From the NCBI RefSeq assembly GCF_033568475.1, contig NC_133120.1, positions 85,330,151 to 85,394,150 of the forward strand: DNA of 64,000 nt, read 5' to 3'. The notes beneath the pieces are model-generated. The model had not been told where the DNA came from. It was given only the letters and a program-made list of their open reading frames with translations, and made no database searches. The position numbers and the translations under genes were made by a program. Shown piece after piece: positions 1 to 12,203 of this stretch. Positions within the stretch are counted from its first letter, which is position 1. Every line of letters begins with the position of its first letter. Source of the stretch: Henckelia pumila. Taxonomy: Eukaryota > Streptophyta > Magnoliopsida > Lamiales > Gesneriaceae.

Positions 1-2466
1 TATCATCCCATACATGATACTCCCTATGGCTGACGCATATGGTATGTGTGCCATTTTCTCTATCTCTTAGTCAGTCTTGGGACACATAGACTTGGATAGA
101 GAGACTTCATGACACATAGGTAGATGTCCTCTCTTGGACTCATCCATTGAAAACCTTTTCAATATAGTGTCGATGTAGGTAGCTTGAGTAAGTTCTATCA
201 TTCTCTTAGATCTATCTCTATAGATCTGTATCTCTAGAATATAGGACACCTCACCCAAATTCTTCATCGAGAATCTACCTGACAACCATATCTTTGTTGA
301 CTGCAACATCCCTACATCATTCCCAATGAGTAAGATGTCATCAACATAAAGTACTAAGAATGTCACAGCATCCTTAACTACTTTCTTGTACACGCACGGT
401 TCCTCCGGGTTCTTGATGAAACCAAAATCCTTTATTGTTTCATCAAATTTTTGGTTCCAACTTCTTGATGCTTGTTTGAGACCATAAATTGATCTCTGAA
501 GCTTACATACCTTATGCTCGCTTTCCATGGATGTGAATCCCTTAGGCTGCATCATATAGATTTGTTCCTTAATGTTTCCATTAAGAAATGCAGTCTTCAC
601 ATCCATTTGTCATATCTCATAGTCATACCATGCTGCTATGGCAATAAGGATTCTTATGGACTTGAACATTGCGACTGGTGAAAAGGTTTCATCATAGTCA
701 ACTCCTTGTCTTTGAGTATAACCTTTTGCCACCAATCGTGCCTTGTAGGTCAGTACCTTTCCATCAGGCCCAAATTTTCTCTTATAGATCCATTTACACT
801 CTATTGGAACAATTCCATCGGGAGGATCTACTAAAGACCAAACTTGGTTTGTATGCATCGAATCTATTTTCGACTGCATAGCTTCAAGCCATAAATTCGA
901 ATCCGCATCAGAAATTGCTTTCTTGAAGTTTCTTGGATCACATCCAATGTCGGGTTCACTTTGATCCCCTTCAAGAAGAAGACCATATCTAATAGGAGGT
1001 CTAGAAGTCCTCTCGGATCTTCTAGTAATAGGCGTGTCTTGTGATGATTCTTGAGGTATAGGATCGTTATTTTGTATCTCGGGTTCTTCTCGAATTTCTT
1101 TGAGTTCCATCATCTTGCCTTTCTTATCCAATAAGAACTCCTTCTCCAAGAAGATGGCATTCCTTGAAACAAACACTTTTGTTTCAGTAGGATGATAGAA
1201 ATAATATCCGATTGAATTCTTCGGATACCCTACAAAATAACATAAAGTGGATCGACTATCCAACTTATCTTCCACTGTCTGCTTCACGTAAGCAGGACAT
1301 CCCCAAATCCTCAAGTACGAATACTTAGGAGCTTTGCCATTCCATAACTCGTATGGTGTTTTGTTCACTGCTTTAGTGTGGACATTGTTCAACAACAATA
1401 CCGCCGTTTCAAGAGCATAGCCCCAAAACGAAGGTGGGAGCTCAGTGAAGCTCATCATAGATCGAACCATGTCCAACAAGATTCGATTGCGACGCTCCGA
1501 AACACCATTCAGCTGAGGTGTCATAGGAGGAGTCCACTGAGAGAGAATCTCATTCTTTTTTAGATAATCCAAGAACTCGGTACTTAAGTATTCTCCACCT
1601 CGATCAGATCGAAGTGCTTTAATACTCTTATCTAGTTTGTTTTCTACTTCAGCCTTGAATTCTTTGAACTTTTCAAATGATTCAGACTTATATTTCATCA
1701 AATATAAGTACTCATAGCTAGAATAATCATCAGTAAAGGTAATGAAGTAGGTATGACCAAATTTTGTACCAATACTAAATGGTCCGCAAACATCTGTATG
1801 GATCAAATCCAATAGATTTTGACTACGCTCAGGTTTTCCTTTGAAAGGAGATTTAGTCATTTTTCCTTTCAGGCAGGACTCACAAGTAGGTAGAGAGTTA
1901 ATATCAGACATATCAAACATGCTCTCTCCCACTAGCTTGTTCATCCTCCTTGAAGAAATATGACCTAGCCTAGCATGCCAAAGGTTTGCCGGGTTTTGAC
2001 TATCGATTTTACTTTTGTTCGTTGTTACCGGTTTATCAACATAATTTATTGGAACGTCTTTTAATTTTAAGTTATATAGATCGTTTTCAAGTTGTCCATT
2101 TCCAATTAAACATTCATTCTTGTAAATATTGCAAATCTCATTCACAAAATTGCAAGAAAAACCATCTCTATCAAGCATAGAAACAGAAATAATATTTTTA
2201 ATCAAGTCTGGAACAAATAAAACATCTTTCAAAAGTAACTTAAAATCGTTCTGCAAAATTAAATAAACGTCTCCCACAGCTTTGGCTTCAACTCTAGAAC
2301 CATTTCCGAGCCTCAGCTGGGTCTCACCCATCCTAAGCTTACGACTTCTTGTCATTACCTGCAAATCATTGCAAATGTGAGATCCACATCCGGTATCCAA
2401 TACCCAAGAAGTAGTATTAAGTGAAACATTTATTTCAATGTAAAACATACCCTTTGCAGTTCGCAA
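1..2466 (-). mobile_element. pol region of the left Copia element (protease, integrase, RT; partial)
   Basis: Minus-strand coding region of the first Copia element. Near its start is the aspartic protease signature with DTGCGSH. Then come a GAG-pre-integrase zinc-binding segment with LWHARLGH and the CxxC motif, an integrase core with the HTDVCGPF and SDRGGEY stretches and the conserved late Glu, and reverse transcriptase including the YVDD catalytic box. RNase H should follow and lies left of the window. The domain order is diagnostic for Copia rather than Gypsy. This is a fossil or possibly recent element, not a host gene. Confidence 0.88.
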
Positions 2467-2478
2467 CTGCTCGAGATA

Positions 2479-3306
2479 TTACTTGCAGTTACGTTTCCAA
2501 TGATCGGGTTTCTTGCAGTGATGACAAGTATCATCATCTTTGTTCCCGTTAGAAGCCTTTGTCTTGCCCTTCTTCTTCGGTACTGTTTTCTTTGGTGGGG
2601 CAGAACGTTTCTTACCCTTTCCATTTGGCCCCTTCTTAGAGTTAGAAGAGGAGCCAACCAAGAGTACCGGTTTATCCTTCTTTAATGTGGCTTCATAAGT
2701 TACAAGCATATTGACCATCTCTTCAAGGGAGGCCTCTATCTTGTTCATTTTGAAATTCACCACAAAACCGTCAAACGATGAAGGAAGAGAGAGAAGTAAT
2801 AAGTCCACATTGAGTTCATGCTCTAATACCAATTCAAGCGTTACCAACTTCTGAATGAGCCAAATCACGTGTACCCCATGATCACGGACCGAAGTTCCTT
2901 CACGCATGCAACACGTCATTAACTCTTTTACAGTAGCGAACCTTTCAGCTCTCGATTGAGCCCCAAAAAGTTCCTTGAGTTGTGCATGAATGTCAGCAGC
3001 ATTCACGGTATCCTCAAATCGCCTCTGGAGTTCATCAGACATCGAAGCTTGCATATAGCATTTGGCCTTGATATCATGGTCCCACCATTTATCAAGTTTG
3101 GCCAACTCTTCCGGACTTATATTAGCTGGTGATTCCTTCGGAGGAGATTTTTCTAACACGTAGAACATCTTCTCCGAGGTCAAGACAATCTTCAACTTAC
3201 GGAACCATTCCGTATAGTTTGCGCCAGTCAGTTTGTTTTGTTCGAGAATAGAGAATAGTGGATTGCGTGAATTCATCTTAATGAAATACTGAAAAGAAAC
3301 AGACAA
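2479..3306 (-). mobile_element. gag region of the left Copia element
   Basis: About 275 codons on the minus strand. The N-terminal half is the plant Copia capsid type (LTGANYTEWFRKLKIVL, UBN2/retrotran_gag family). The C-terminus is Lys-rich and ends in a CCHC-type zinc knuckle (CHHCKK...HWKRNC). It lies just upstream of pol in element orientation and downstream of a non-coding leader. Gag packages element RNA into virus-like particles. Confidence 0.87.
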
Positions 3307-5000
3307 TAATCAGTTATTGTTTAATTAATTTACTAAGACATAAAATAAGGCGAAATTTATTTTATGAATCTCACTCCCACTATTTTAACGATTTCACTAC
3401 CCTCTAGTGAAAACGAGAAATATTTTCTTTAGTGGGAACATGGAGTCCAATTGACAAACTATAGTCCCGAATAATATCAGTCAACCATAATTTTCAAATG
3501 GTAGAGCCCAATTGCTTCCAAAGCAACCTCCATGTTTTTACCTCATGTCCAATAAGGGCCCAATAATATGACGCCGTTTATTGTGACACGTCAAGATGAC
3601 CCATCAATATTAAGTTGTGATGTACGGTCGCCATGTGGATCCCCAATAATATGAGCCAATCTCATGAGAGTTCCATCCAACTTACAACATGTGTCGATCC
3701 AATGTACAGCTTTCCGACGAACGGGCCCCCCAATAATATGAGCCGGACCGTATCCGCGGGTAGCATCTCATACATTGATCGTTGATGGAAGGTAGGAACA
3801 TTTAAATAATATTTAAATTTCCTTTATTTATCTTGATATCAATTTTAAATCATATTTAAAATGAGGGATTTTTAATTTTGAAAATTTGTCTCATCATTTA
3901 AAATTTGTATGCTTGCGGGATTCATACAATTTAGTCTAAACATGCATACAACAATAATATCATATATTATTTTAGGATGATCGATTCCATTACTAATCGA
4001 CCCTTGGTTGCCAATCACGAGTCTAAGTCCAATCCTAGGTAATATGCAAGTATGCAATGCAATCCTATTACATTAAGCTTCCAATTTACATTTCTTCGGT
4101 CTTTATCATTGCTTGCTGGTCCCACCTCCATCTTCAAAATCTCCCACTATTTCTAGTGAATTTACAATAAATTATTATGACAAATAAAGGGATACATTAT
4201 AGGGGTGGGAACGGGTCATAAACCAGGCCCACTTTTATTACAAATGATAAAATCAAATTTGGGCCATAAACCAGGCCCATTAATAAAATCCAACAATCAA
4301 TAATAAAGCCAAATGTAAACAACCTAACATACACCTATAATATTGTTCATGGCAATCGATCATCCTTATCCAATAATATTTAATTCAAAAATTAATTTAT
4401 TGGACATCATGCAATGACAATAAATATAAATAGATAAAATCATATTTCATACATAAAATCTTATTTTATATATAAAATCATATTTTATCTAGTTTATCCA
4501 TAAAATCATATTTTACATATAAAATCCAATTTTATACATAAAATCATATTTTATTATCAATTGTACCAAAATTAATAATTAAAGATTTAATTTATTGGAT
4601 TAAATTTATAAATTTCCAAAATTCAAAATTTATCCAAAAAGTAATTTTTCTTAAAAATTTTGGACTCAAACAATTTTGACCCATTGCCTCGTGGACCAAC
4701 TGAAACAATTTTTAATTGGGCCAAAAACTGGGCTCGATAACAATTAACGGGCTGAAATTCAAAATTTCAAAAAATTAAAATTTTAATTTTTCTGGGCTGC
4801 CCGAGACGATCTCGGGCAGTCCCCGACAATCGGGCCGGGGGCCCAGCCCTTCGCTGGGCCGCTCGGCGCGGCCCAGCTGCGCGCAGGGCAGCGGGCAGTC
4901 CCCACGGAAAATTAAATTTTTTTTTTCGTTTTATTTTTCTGAAAAATCGAGGCTTGTACAATTGAACAATATTTTAATCGTAAAATCCGAGAACATCCTG
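3307..5000 (-). other. Untranslated leader of the left Copia element
   Basis: Non-coding stretch between the primer-binding site and gag. It holds about four degenerate repeats of roughly 83-92 bp, each carrying the motif CCAATAATATGAGCC or a close variant (near 3468, 3560, 3643 and 3730). It also has repeats of the type taaaatcatattttat (about 4436-4560) and a GC-rich patch (about 4795-4905). I see no supported gene here. Confidence 0.6.
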
Positions 5001-5012
5001 GCTCTGATACCA
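5001..5012 (-). other. Primer-binding site, left Copia element
   Basis: Plus strand gctctgatacca, which is TGGTATCAGAGC on the element strand. This is the standard initiator-methionine tRNA primer site of plant Copia elements, one base from the LTR edge. Confidence 0.85.
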
Positions 5013-5013
5013 C

Positions 5014-6871
5014 TGTTGGAACACGGTCGTTTTCCGGATCGAAAAAAAAAGTGATACCCGGTGCAGCGGAAGTTTTAAATTTTTATATGAAATGATTTCA
5101 TATGGATATCAAATTCCTACGATTAAAATTGATAACATAAAATTTAAACAATATAAATTTTACCTTAAAATCTCGAAGCGAGATTATGGACACCAACAGA
5201 TTAAACTGCTCTTGTTGTATATCCCAAGAACTGATGAACGAACAATTCTTCAATCAGGTCCACGAACAGAAGTTTAATCTCTCTGATAGACTGCACTAGA
5301 AAGTCTATCAGAAGTTTCTACGAAGAGATAGAATAGATATGATCTGTTAAATCAGTCTGCAAATTCAAAATTTACAGACTGAATTTTCGAACACTGTGAG
5401 AGGGAGAGGGAGGGGTCGGCCGAAAAACCCTAAGAGAGAGCTCTCTAGGTTTTCGAAATTTTGACCTGTGTTGTCTAATTTCTGCACTGCAATAACTTAT
5501 TTATAATGTGGGCTGCTAACAGCTTAGGGCCCATTAGTCATAAGTTCAATCCTGACAAGCAAAGCCCGCATGTTCAGAAATTAATATAAAATTCATCGTG
5601 ACTCAAATTGATAAACCAATTTCACCAATGTGCACAGAAACCATTTCTGCATCTTTTAAAGTCAAGATAAATTTTCTAAATCCGAATTCAGTGATTTCCA
5701 AAAATGTCCATCACTATATCATTTTAGGAAATTTTACTCCCTCTACTTTTAAATAAGAAGTCCCACTTCTTTATTCACTAAATTTAACTCTTTAAATTTA
5801 ATTATCTCAACGGGGATTAAAAAATCCATTACTTGTGTGACCCTCAATGGTTCAGGGATACAGCTAGCCGTGGGCTCACAACTCCTTGTGACTCGGAACA
5901 ATAATTTCCGACTTGCCCATCGAATCATGGTAAGAGCGCCTAGCAACATCGCCCCATGATTCCCTAGGTATCACTGATAGTGCCTGCAAGAACCAATAGA
6001 TTTTGGTTAGCGTATAGTACGGTCCCTTCATCCATATATCCCGATCGAATCAACAACCATTGGTAAATCAAGAGTCGTTCGAGATTCGATAACTATGCAA
6101 TGCATCTTGAAGATCAAATAATGACATCTCATGTGCTACTAGGAAACCAAGTAACCTAAAACACATCATGTACTCTGGCCAGAGATTCGTCACACTAATA
6201 TCTCCTCAGATTGCATAGGATATCCACACTTGCAAGTATGTGGTGAATCCTTGACAACAAAGCATCGACTCCTATATGTGTCATAACTATACCCAATCCC
6301 GACACCTGATGACCTCAATAGAGTCGGTAAACGAGTCAAAGTACAGTACTAGCATATAGAGTCTCAATGATGTTTCAAGTAGTAAGGACTAATGGTGTAC
6401 AACCAAAACCGCGGACTTTATCCACTCGATAAGTGATAACCACTTGGAAAGTCCGGATAGGATAGTTCGATCATTCATCATATGAATATCCATTTGCATG
6501 CTTTGAACATCTCTATGTTCCATACCAATGAAACGTGGTACTCGGCATCGCAAACGCTAGTCTCAATCTCGAGCGATCCTTATCCTTATTAACGGACGAC
6601 TCAATCGACCAGGAACTGTTTAGAATATACAGTGACTTTAAGATGTGTTTCATGATAGTCATCCTCATGTGCTACCACATCTTACATACACTATAGTATA
6701 TTCAAGGTCTTCATCTAAACATCTTATAGTATGTCACAACATAATAATATGATAAAAGATAAAGTAAATGTCATTATAAAAGTGTAAATTATATTAACCA
6801 AAAGATTATTTATACATAGAGTCATAAAAGCCCTTAGCCACAAGTTGGCTCACCGGGCACCCACTCTTTCA
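5014..6871 (-). repeat. 5' LTR of the left Copia element
   Basis: On the plus strand it runs from TGTTGGAACA, directly after the tRNA-Met primer-binding complement gctctgatacca, to a terminal ...CACTCTTTCA. It therefore has the TG...CA termini of an LTR. The element-sense start resembles the GTGGGTGCCCGGTGAGCC type seen in plant Copia LTRs. Length is about 1858 bp. The flanking 5 bp at 6872 are gtatc; the matching copy would lie outside the window. Confidence 0.8.
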
Positions 6872-8186
6872 GTATCCAGCTTGTCTCTTGGATCGGCGAG
6901 TTAATGGTTTTGTGGGAAACATCTTATTCACCACGCTCATGTCTGGTAAATTCTCTACATCGATGGCATTGCCAGGCTCTCCTGGAGCGATGGAGTCCAG
7001 AGGCACAGGTTTCTCGGCAACAGGAATGATTGCTTGCTCAACAACAGGGTGTGGTGATATAGGTGCTGTGACACCTTCTGCAGCATCTTCCTTATATCCT
7101 GTCTCAGAACGAATATCGTGTGAATCAAAACCCTTTCCAGCCATTAGAATATGAAATAATGAAGGACACATAAATTTTGAGCAATCTGAAAAATCGGGAG
7201 AACAAAGAATACAGTAAAGCGATACGTAACAAGGAAGTAGAATATTTTCTTAAACAGATAAGAACACAGATATATTAGGCACCAAATCTTTTCCTATTCT
7301 AGCTCGGATTCTGAGTAGGCTCCAACGGTAACAAAATCCCAAACGGTAACTCTTCAAAAATGGTAACAAATCCGATTTAAAATAGACAATAAATCCCTTG
7401 ATTTTCACCGATAATCTAGGCCCAAATATTTCACCAAATATTACCAAAATTAACTAATCATCATAATATAACACCATTGTAACAAAATCCAATCACTTTC
7501 AAATTCAAAAATTCAGAGGATAGGGCAAAAATCAAAATTTTTATTTGACCAGAATTCGTAACCTTTCGGCCAAATATATTCACAAATATGCATGCCCTAA
7601 TTATGTCTAAAAACAGAGTGTGACATAAAAATAAAATGCAATTTTATGCACAAATAAATGTTGACAAGTGAGATGTTATCCACGATGTTGGCAACATCTC
7701 CCAGCAACAATTCAGGATTCAGAAAAATTATTATATCCAATTCATTATTTTAGCAGAAGTGGTAGCCTGCACACTAAAGGAACGATCTTCAAATGGACCC
7801 CTTTAGGTAGCTTTTTCCATTTGCTTCTGATTATCAATCAAATTTGATGATTGATTCAATTCAAGCTTCATCATTTTTTTTGTTCTTTTGTTATTCTGAA
7901 TTTACAAAGTCACTTTTCACTTGGGACATGATCATGGAATACACGAACGTCCCTCCACTACTTCGTGACTTAGTCAGAACTCTTCTTCAATTTATCCGAA
8001 TTAAACTATAAAATATTTTGCAAAGAATCCTGAGTGAAAACTAGTCAATGGTTACAAAGTATCAACCACATCACAAAACAGAATGAATGCATGAATGCAG
8101 TATGCCTAAGATCCTAAAAATGCACATGCATGAAAAGGTGTTGTCACAGAGTGTTGGCAACACTCCTGACAACATCTCGGTTCTGT
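6872..8186 (-). other. 3' region of the SIRE-like element with env-like ORF remnant
   Basis: Sequence downstream of pol in element orientation. An open stretch at about 6872-7171 (minus) reads a Pro/Val/Glu-rich segment ending KPLTRRSKRQAGY, directly truncated by the left Copia LTR. SIRE-type elements are known to carry an extra env-like ORF here. I see no transmembrane pattern in the remnant, so env-like refers to position only. The rest is AT-rich and non-coding. Motif copies lie at 7671 and 8137. Confidence 0.5.
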
Positions 8187-11100
8187 CTATAATGCACACA
8201 TACTGAGAGACTTTCTTAAACTGGAAAATCTCTCGAAATCCAAAGCTTTTGTGAATATATCAGCTAATTGGTTATTAGTTCCAACAAACTCAATTAAGAT
8301 CATGCTTTTCTCGACCAAATCTCGAATGAAGTGATGTCTAATGTCAATGTGTTTGGTTCGAGAGTGTTGTACTGGATTTTTGGATATATCAATGACACTA
8401 GAATTATCACAGTACATAATAGGAGTATCACTCTTAACACCATAATAATTTAGCATTTGATTCATCCAAAGGAGTTGTGAATAACAACTACCAATAGCAA
8501 CATACTCAGACTCGGCAGTAGACAGTGAGACATAATTTTGTTTCTTACTATACCAAGATACTAAGTTATTCCCCAAGTAGAAACATCCTCCCGAAGTGCT
8601 CTTCCTCTCATCTAAATTCCCAGCCCAATCAGCATCACTAAATCCTACCAAATTCGAATTGGTTTCTTTAGTGTACCACAAACCCAAATTCAAAGTTTCA
8701 GCCACATATTTTAGTATTCGTTTCACAGCTTTCAAATGAGTAACTTTTGGGTTAGACTGGTATCTAGCACACAGACAAACACTATACATGATATCAGGTC
8801 TAGTAGCACTTAAATACAAAAGACTACCAATCATGCTTCTGTAGAGGGTGTTGTCAACACCTTCGGCAACATCCTCCCTAGACAGTTTTTCATTCGACCC
8901 CATAGGTGTACGCATGTGTTTAGTGTTGTCATTCAAAAACTTCTTTACAAGATTTTTAGCATACTTGCTTTGGTACAAAAATATATCATCATACATTTGT
9001 TTCACTTGCAAGCCCAAAAAATATGTTAAATCACCAACCATGCTCATCTCAAATGTAGAAGACATACACTTCACAAAATTATCAATAAGTTTATCATTTG
9101 AAGCACAAAAAATTATATCATCCACATAAATTTGGCAAATTAAGATATTATCTTGATACTTTTGTACTAACAAAGTCTTATCAACTTCACCTCTTTTGAA
9201 GCCAATATTGAGCAAGTACTCAGTAAGTCTCCCATACCATGCACGTGGTGCTTGCTTCAATCCATACAATGCCTTTTTTAACTTATACACATAATCAAGA
9301 TGATTTGGATCCTCAAAACCTTTAGGTTGTTTCACGTAGACTTCTTCATTTGGGATCCCATTCAAAAAGATACTTTTTACATCCATTTGATAAAACTTCA
9401 TTCCCATGTTACATGAAATAGCAAGCAAAAGTCGGACTGACTCAATGCGGGCTATAGGAGCAAAGGTTTCATCAAAATCCACCCCTTCAATCTGTGTGTA
9501 CCCTTGAGCTACCAACCTAGCTTTATTTCTAATGATGTTTCCCGACTCATCAATTTTATTTTTAAAAATTCATTTAGTTTTTATGACATTACCATGAGCA
9601 GGACACGGTACCAAGTACCAAACATCATTCCTAACAAATTTTTCTAACTCTTCATGCATAGCATTGACCCAAAATTCATCTTTTAAAGCCTCTTCAACCT
9701 TTTTGGGTTCAATGTTTGACACGAAACAAGAGAATCTTACCTGAGAATACGTAGAACTCATGCACAACAAACCTGCCATCTTTCGATAATCCACTTTCTC
9801 TTTCCTTCGAGTTTGAAATTCTCCATGTACATCTCCAATGACCTGTGAGGTTGGGTGGTTCTTCTGAATTCTGCTTGAAACATTCTTTCCAGCTTCATTT
9901 ACCTCACTGTTCTCATCAATATTCTCATCAGTAGGCTTTTCAACTTTTGATTTTGGATTTTCTGTAGGAGGTGTTGTCAAAGGTGTTGGCAACACTCCTT
10001 TGACAACATCTAAATTTCCAGAATTATCCAGTAGATCATTAACTTCATCCTCAGCTGTTTTCTTCTTTAGATCTGCAAAGTCATCAAAAACAACATTAAT
10101 TGACTCAAAAATAGTCCTTGTTCTCAAGTTATACATCCTATAGGCTCGGCTATTTGATGAATATCCCAAGAACATACACTTATTACTTTTTGCATCAAAT
10201 TTAGCAAGATAATCCCTATCATTCAAAACATGACATACACATCCAAAAACATGAAAATATTTAAGGTTTGGCCTCTTTCCCATGAGAATTTCATAGGATG
10301 TCATAGTCGTATCATTCCTCAAATAAACTCTATTTGAAATATGACATGCAGTATTCAAGGCTTCAGACCAAAAACGTTTTGAAATATTTTTTGAACTTAA
10401 CATCACTCTTGCCATCTCTTGCAAAGTCCTATTTTTTCTTTCAGCAATTCCATTTTGTTGTGGAGTTTTAGGAGTAGAAAATTCATGATAAATACTTTTC
10501 TTATCACACAAGCTAGTAAAAGAAGAGTTTTCGAACTCCTTACCATGATTAGTGCAAATACGGATTACCTTCAGATTATGTAGATTCGTAATCTTAGTGA
10601 GTAGTTTCTTGAAGGCATCAAATGTGTCTGATTTTTCTCTCAGAAAATTTACCCAAGTATATCGTGAGAAATCATTCACACAAAAAAAATAATATTTCTT
10701 ACCTCCAAAGCTTTCAACATCCATTGGACCCATCAAGTCCATATGTAAAAGCTCAAGGCAGCGTGTTGTCACAGATGTTGGCAACACCTCGTGTGACACC
10801 CTAGTCTGCTTCCCTTTCTGACATTCTTCACAAACAAATGGAATACCAGATTTTAAGTTAGGCATACCTATTACAACATCTAACTTACTTAAGTTTTTTA
10901 GTGTCTTGAAATTTGCATGCCCCAATTTTTGATGCCATAGATCAAACTCATTAACTTTGGTGTGTCTACAAGCCATCTCTTCTCCGAGTTGATAGCAGTT
11001 GTTGGATGACCTAGTACCTGTCATGACACAGAGATTTGAATCATCAAAAACTTTGCATAATTTCTTATCAAATTGCACATTCAAATTATCATCACAAAGT

Positions 11101-12203
11101 TGGCTTATGCTTATTAGATTTGCGGTTAATCCTTCAACATGAAGCACATTGCGAAGCTTGGGCAGACCAGCAACATTCAGAGTTCCCTTTCCAACAATGT
11201 TTCCTTTTGAACCTCCACCATAGGTTACTTTTTCACTTTTCTGTTCAATATAGTCAGTGAAAAACTTTTTGGAACCTGTCATGTGACGAGAGCTACCGCT
11301 ATCAAAGTACCATGCACCTGAAACATTAGTTCTCAAAGCAGTATAAATCATATGACATTGAATATCAGCTTTTGGTACCCAAATCTTTCTTACATAAGAT
11401 CTGTTTCTAGGGATGTTGTGGGAAGGTGTTGGCAACACCTTAGGCAACACCTTCGATGCAGATCTATACCTGTAGTCTTCCTGCAGCTTAAAACAGTACG
11501 ATTTAATATGACCAGGTCTATGACAGTAGTGACATATGTACCTACGTTTCCTTCTAGACATTGAAGGAGCAACAGGCCGTGGTTTTGGTTTTGGAGGATC
11601 AATAGGTAAGGCCTTTCTGCTTGAGCTTTTTGTACTGCTTCTTTCCTTGACAAACACAGGGTCTTTCGAACTTTCACCAACCTCAAATATGTTGTTTTCA
11701 AAACCTAAATCAGTCTTACAATCTCTTCCCATCATGAGTAGCGAATCAAGCTTGGAAGTGCTTGAATTAAACTTGGCCAAAGTAGCATTTTTTTTTCCGA
11801 GTTCTTTCTTCACTTGACTTAATTCCATGTCTTTCTTACTCAGCATGACTTCCAGTCTTGACACATCAGCCTTTAGATCAGAATTTTCCTTTGAAAGAAT
11901 AGTATTTATCTTATTTCTTTCAACCCAATCAGTATGTAACTCTTCAAACATCATCCGAGCTTCTTCCATGGACATTGTCTCTTCACCTGTATCATTATCA
12001 CACATATTATCAGTAATGGAGGAATTCAAACAAACTGACCTTTGGGAGATGTTGCGGCTAGGTGTGGCAACACCTGTGGCAACACCTAAAGGATTGACTT
12101 GAAACTTTTTCTTGCTCTTCAGTAGAGCAGATAAGGCAGTATGACTTTCTTCATCTTCTTGTTCTTCTTCTTCAGACTCTCCATCACTCAAGGACGTGTT
12201 CAT
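8187..12203 (-). mobile_element. gag C-terminus and pol of the SIRE-like element
   Basis: Minus-strand coding region. In order: an acidic, coiled-coil-rich gag tail; a CCHC zinc knuckle (CHYCHRPGHIKSYC); protease (FDSGSSRHMTG); GAG-pre-integrase (LWHQKLGHANFKTL); integrase core (LLHMDLMGPM, later FSTPKTPQQNGIAERKNR); reverse transcriptase (YVDDIIFC); and RNase H (SDADWAGN, STAESEYVA, ending near LADIFTKALD). Five palindromic-motif copies fall inside this region at 8846, 9967, 10761, 11411 and 12047, all between domains. Confidence 0.88.

Larger units (their letters stand above)
1..6871 (-). mobile_element. Long-LTR Copia retrotransposon (Angela/Tork-like), left end outside window
   Basis: A Ty1/Copia element read right to left. 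In order of its own transcription it has a 5' LTR (5014-6871), a primer-binding site complementary to initiator-Met tRNA (5001-5012), a leader of about 1.7 kb, gag (about 2479-3306) and pol (about 2466 down to the left edge). Pol is ordered protease, integrase, reverse transcriptase, which places it in Copia. The 3' LTR lies off the window, so I cannot date it by LTR divergence. Coding frames are long and family motifs intact, so in the visible part it looks young, with only a few breaks. The 1.86-kb LTR and the gag type suggest the Angela/Tork group; the lineage is inference. It sits inside the env-like region of the SIRE-like element to its right. Confidence 0.9.

Noticed and set aside
669-2180. 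Plus-strand ORFs of 60-70 codons across the left Copia pol
   Set aside because: Antisense shadows of the minus-strand retroelement coding region; no motif or start context.
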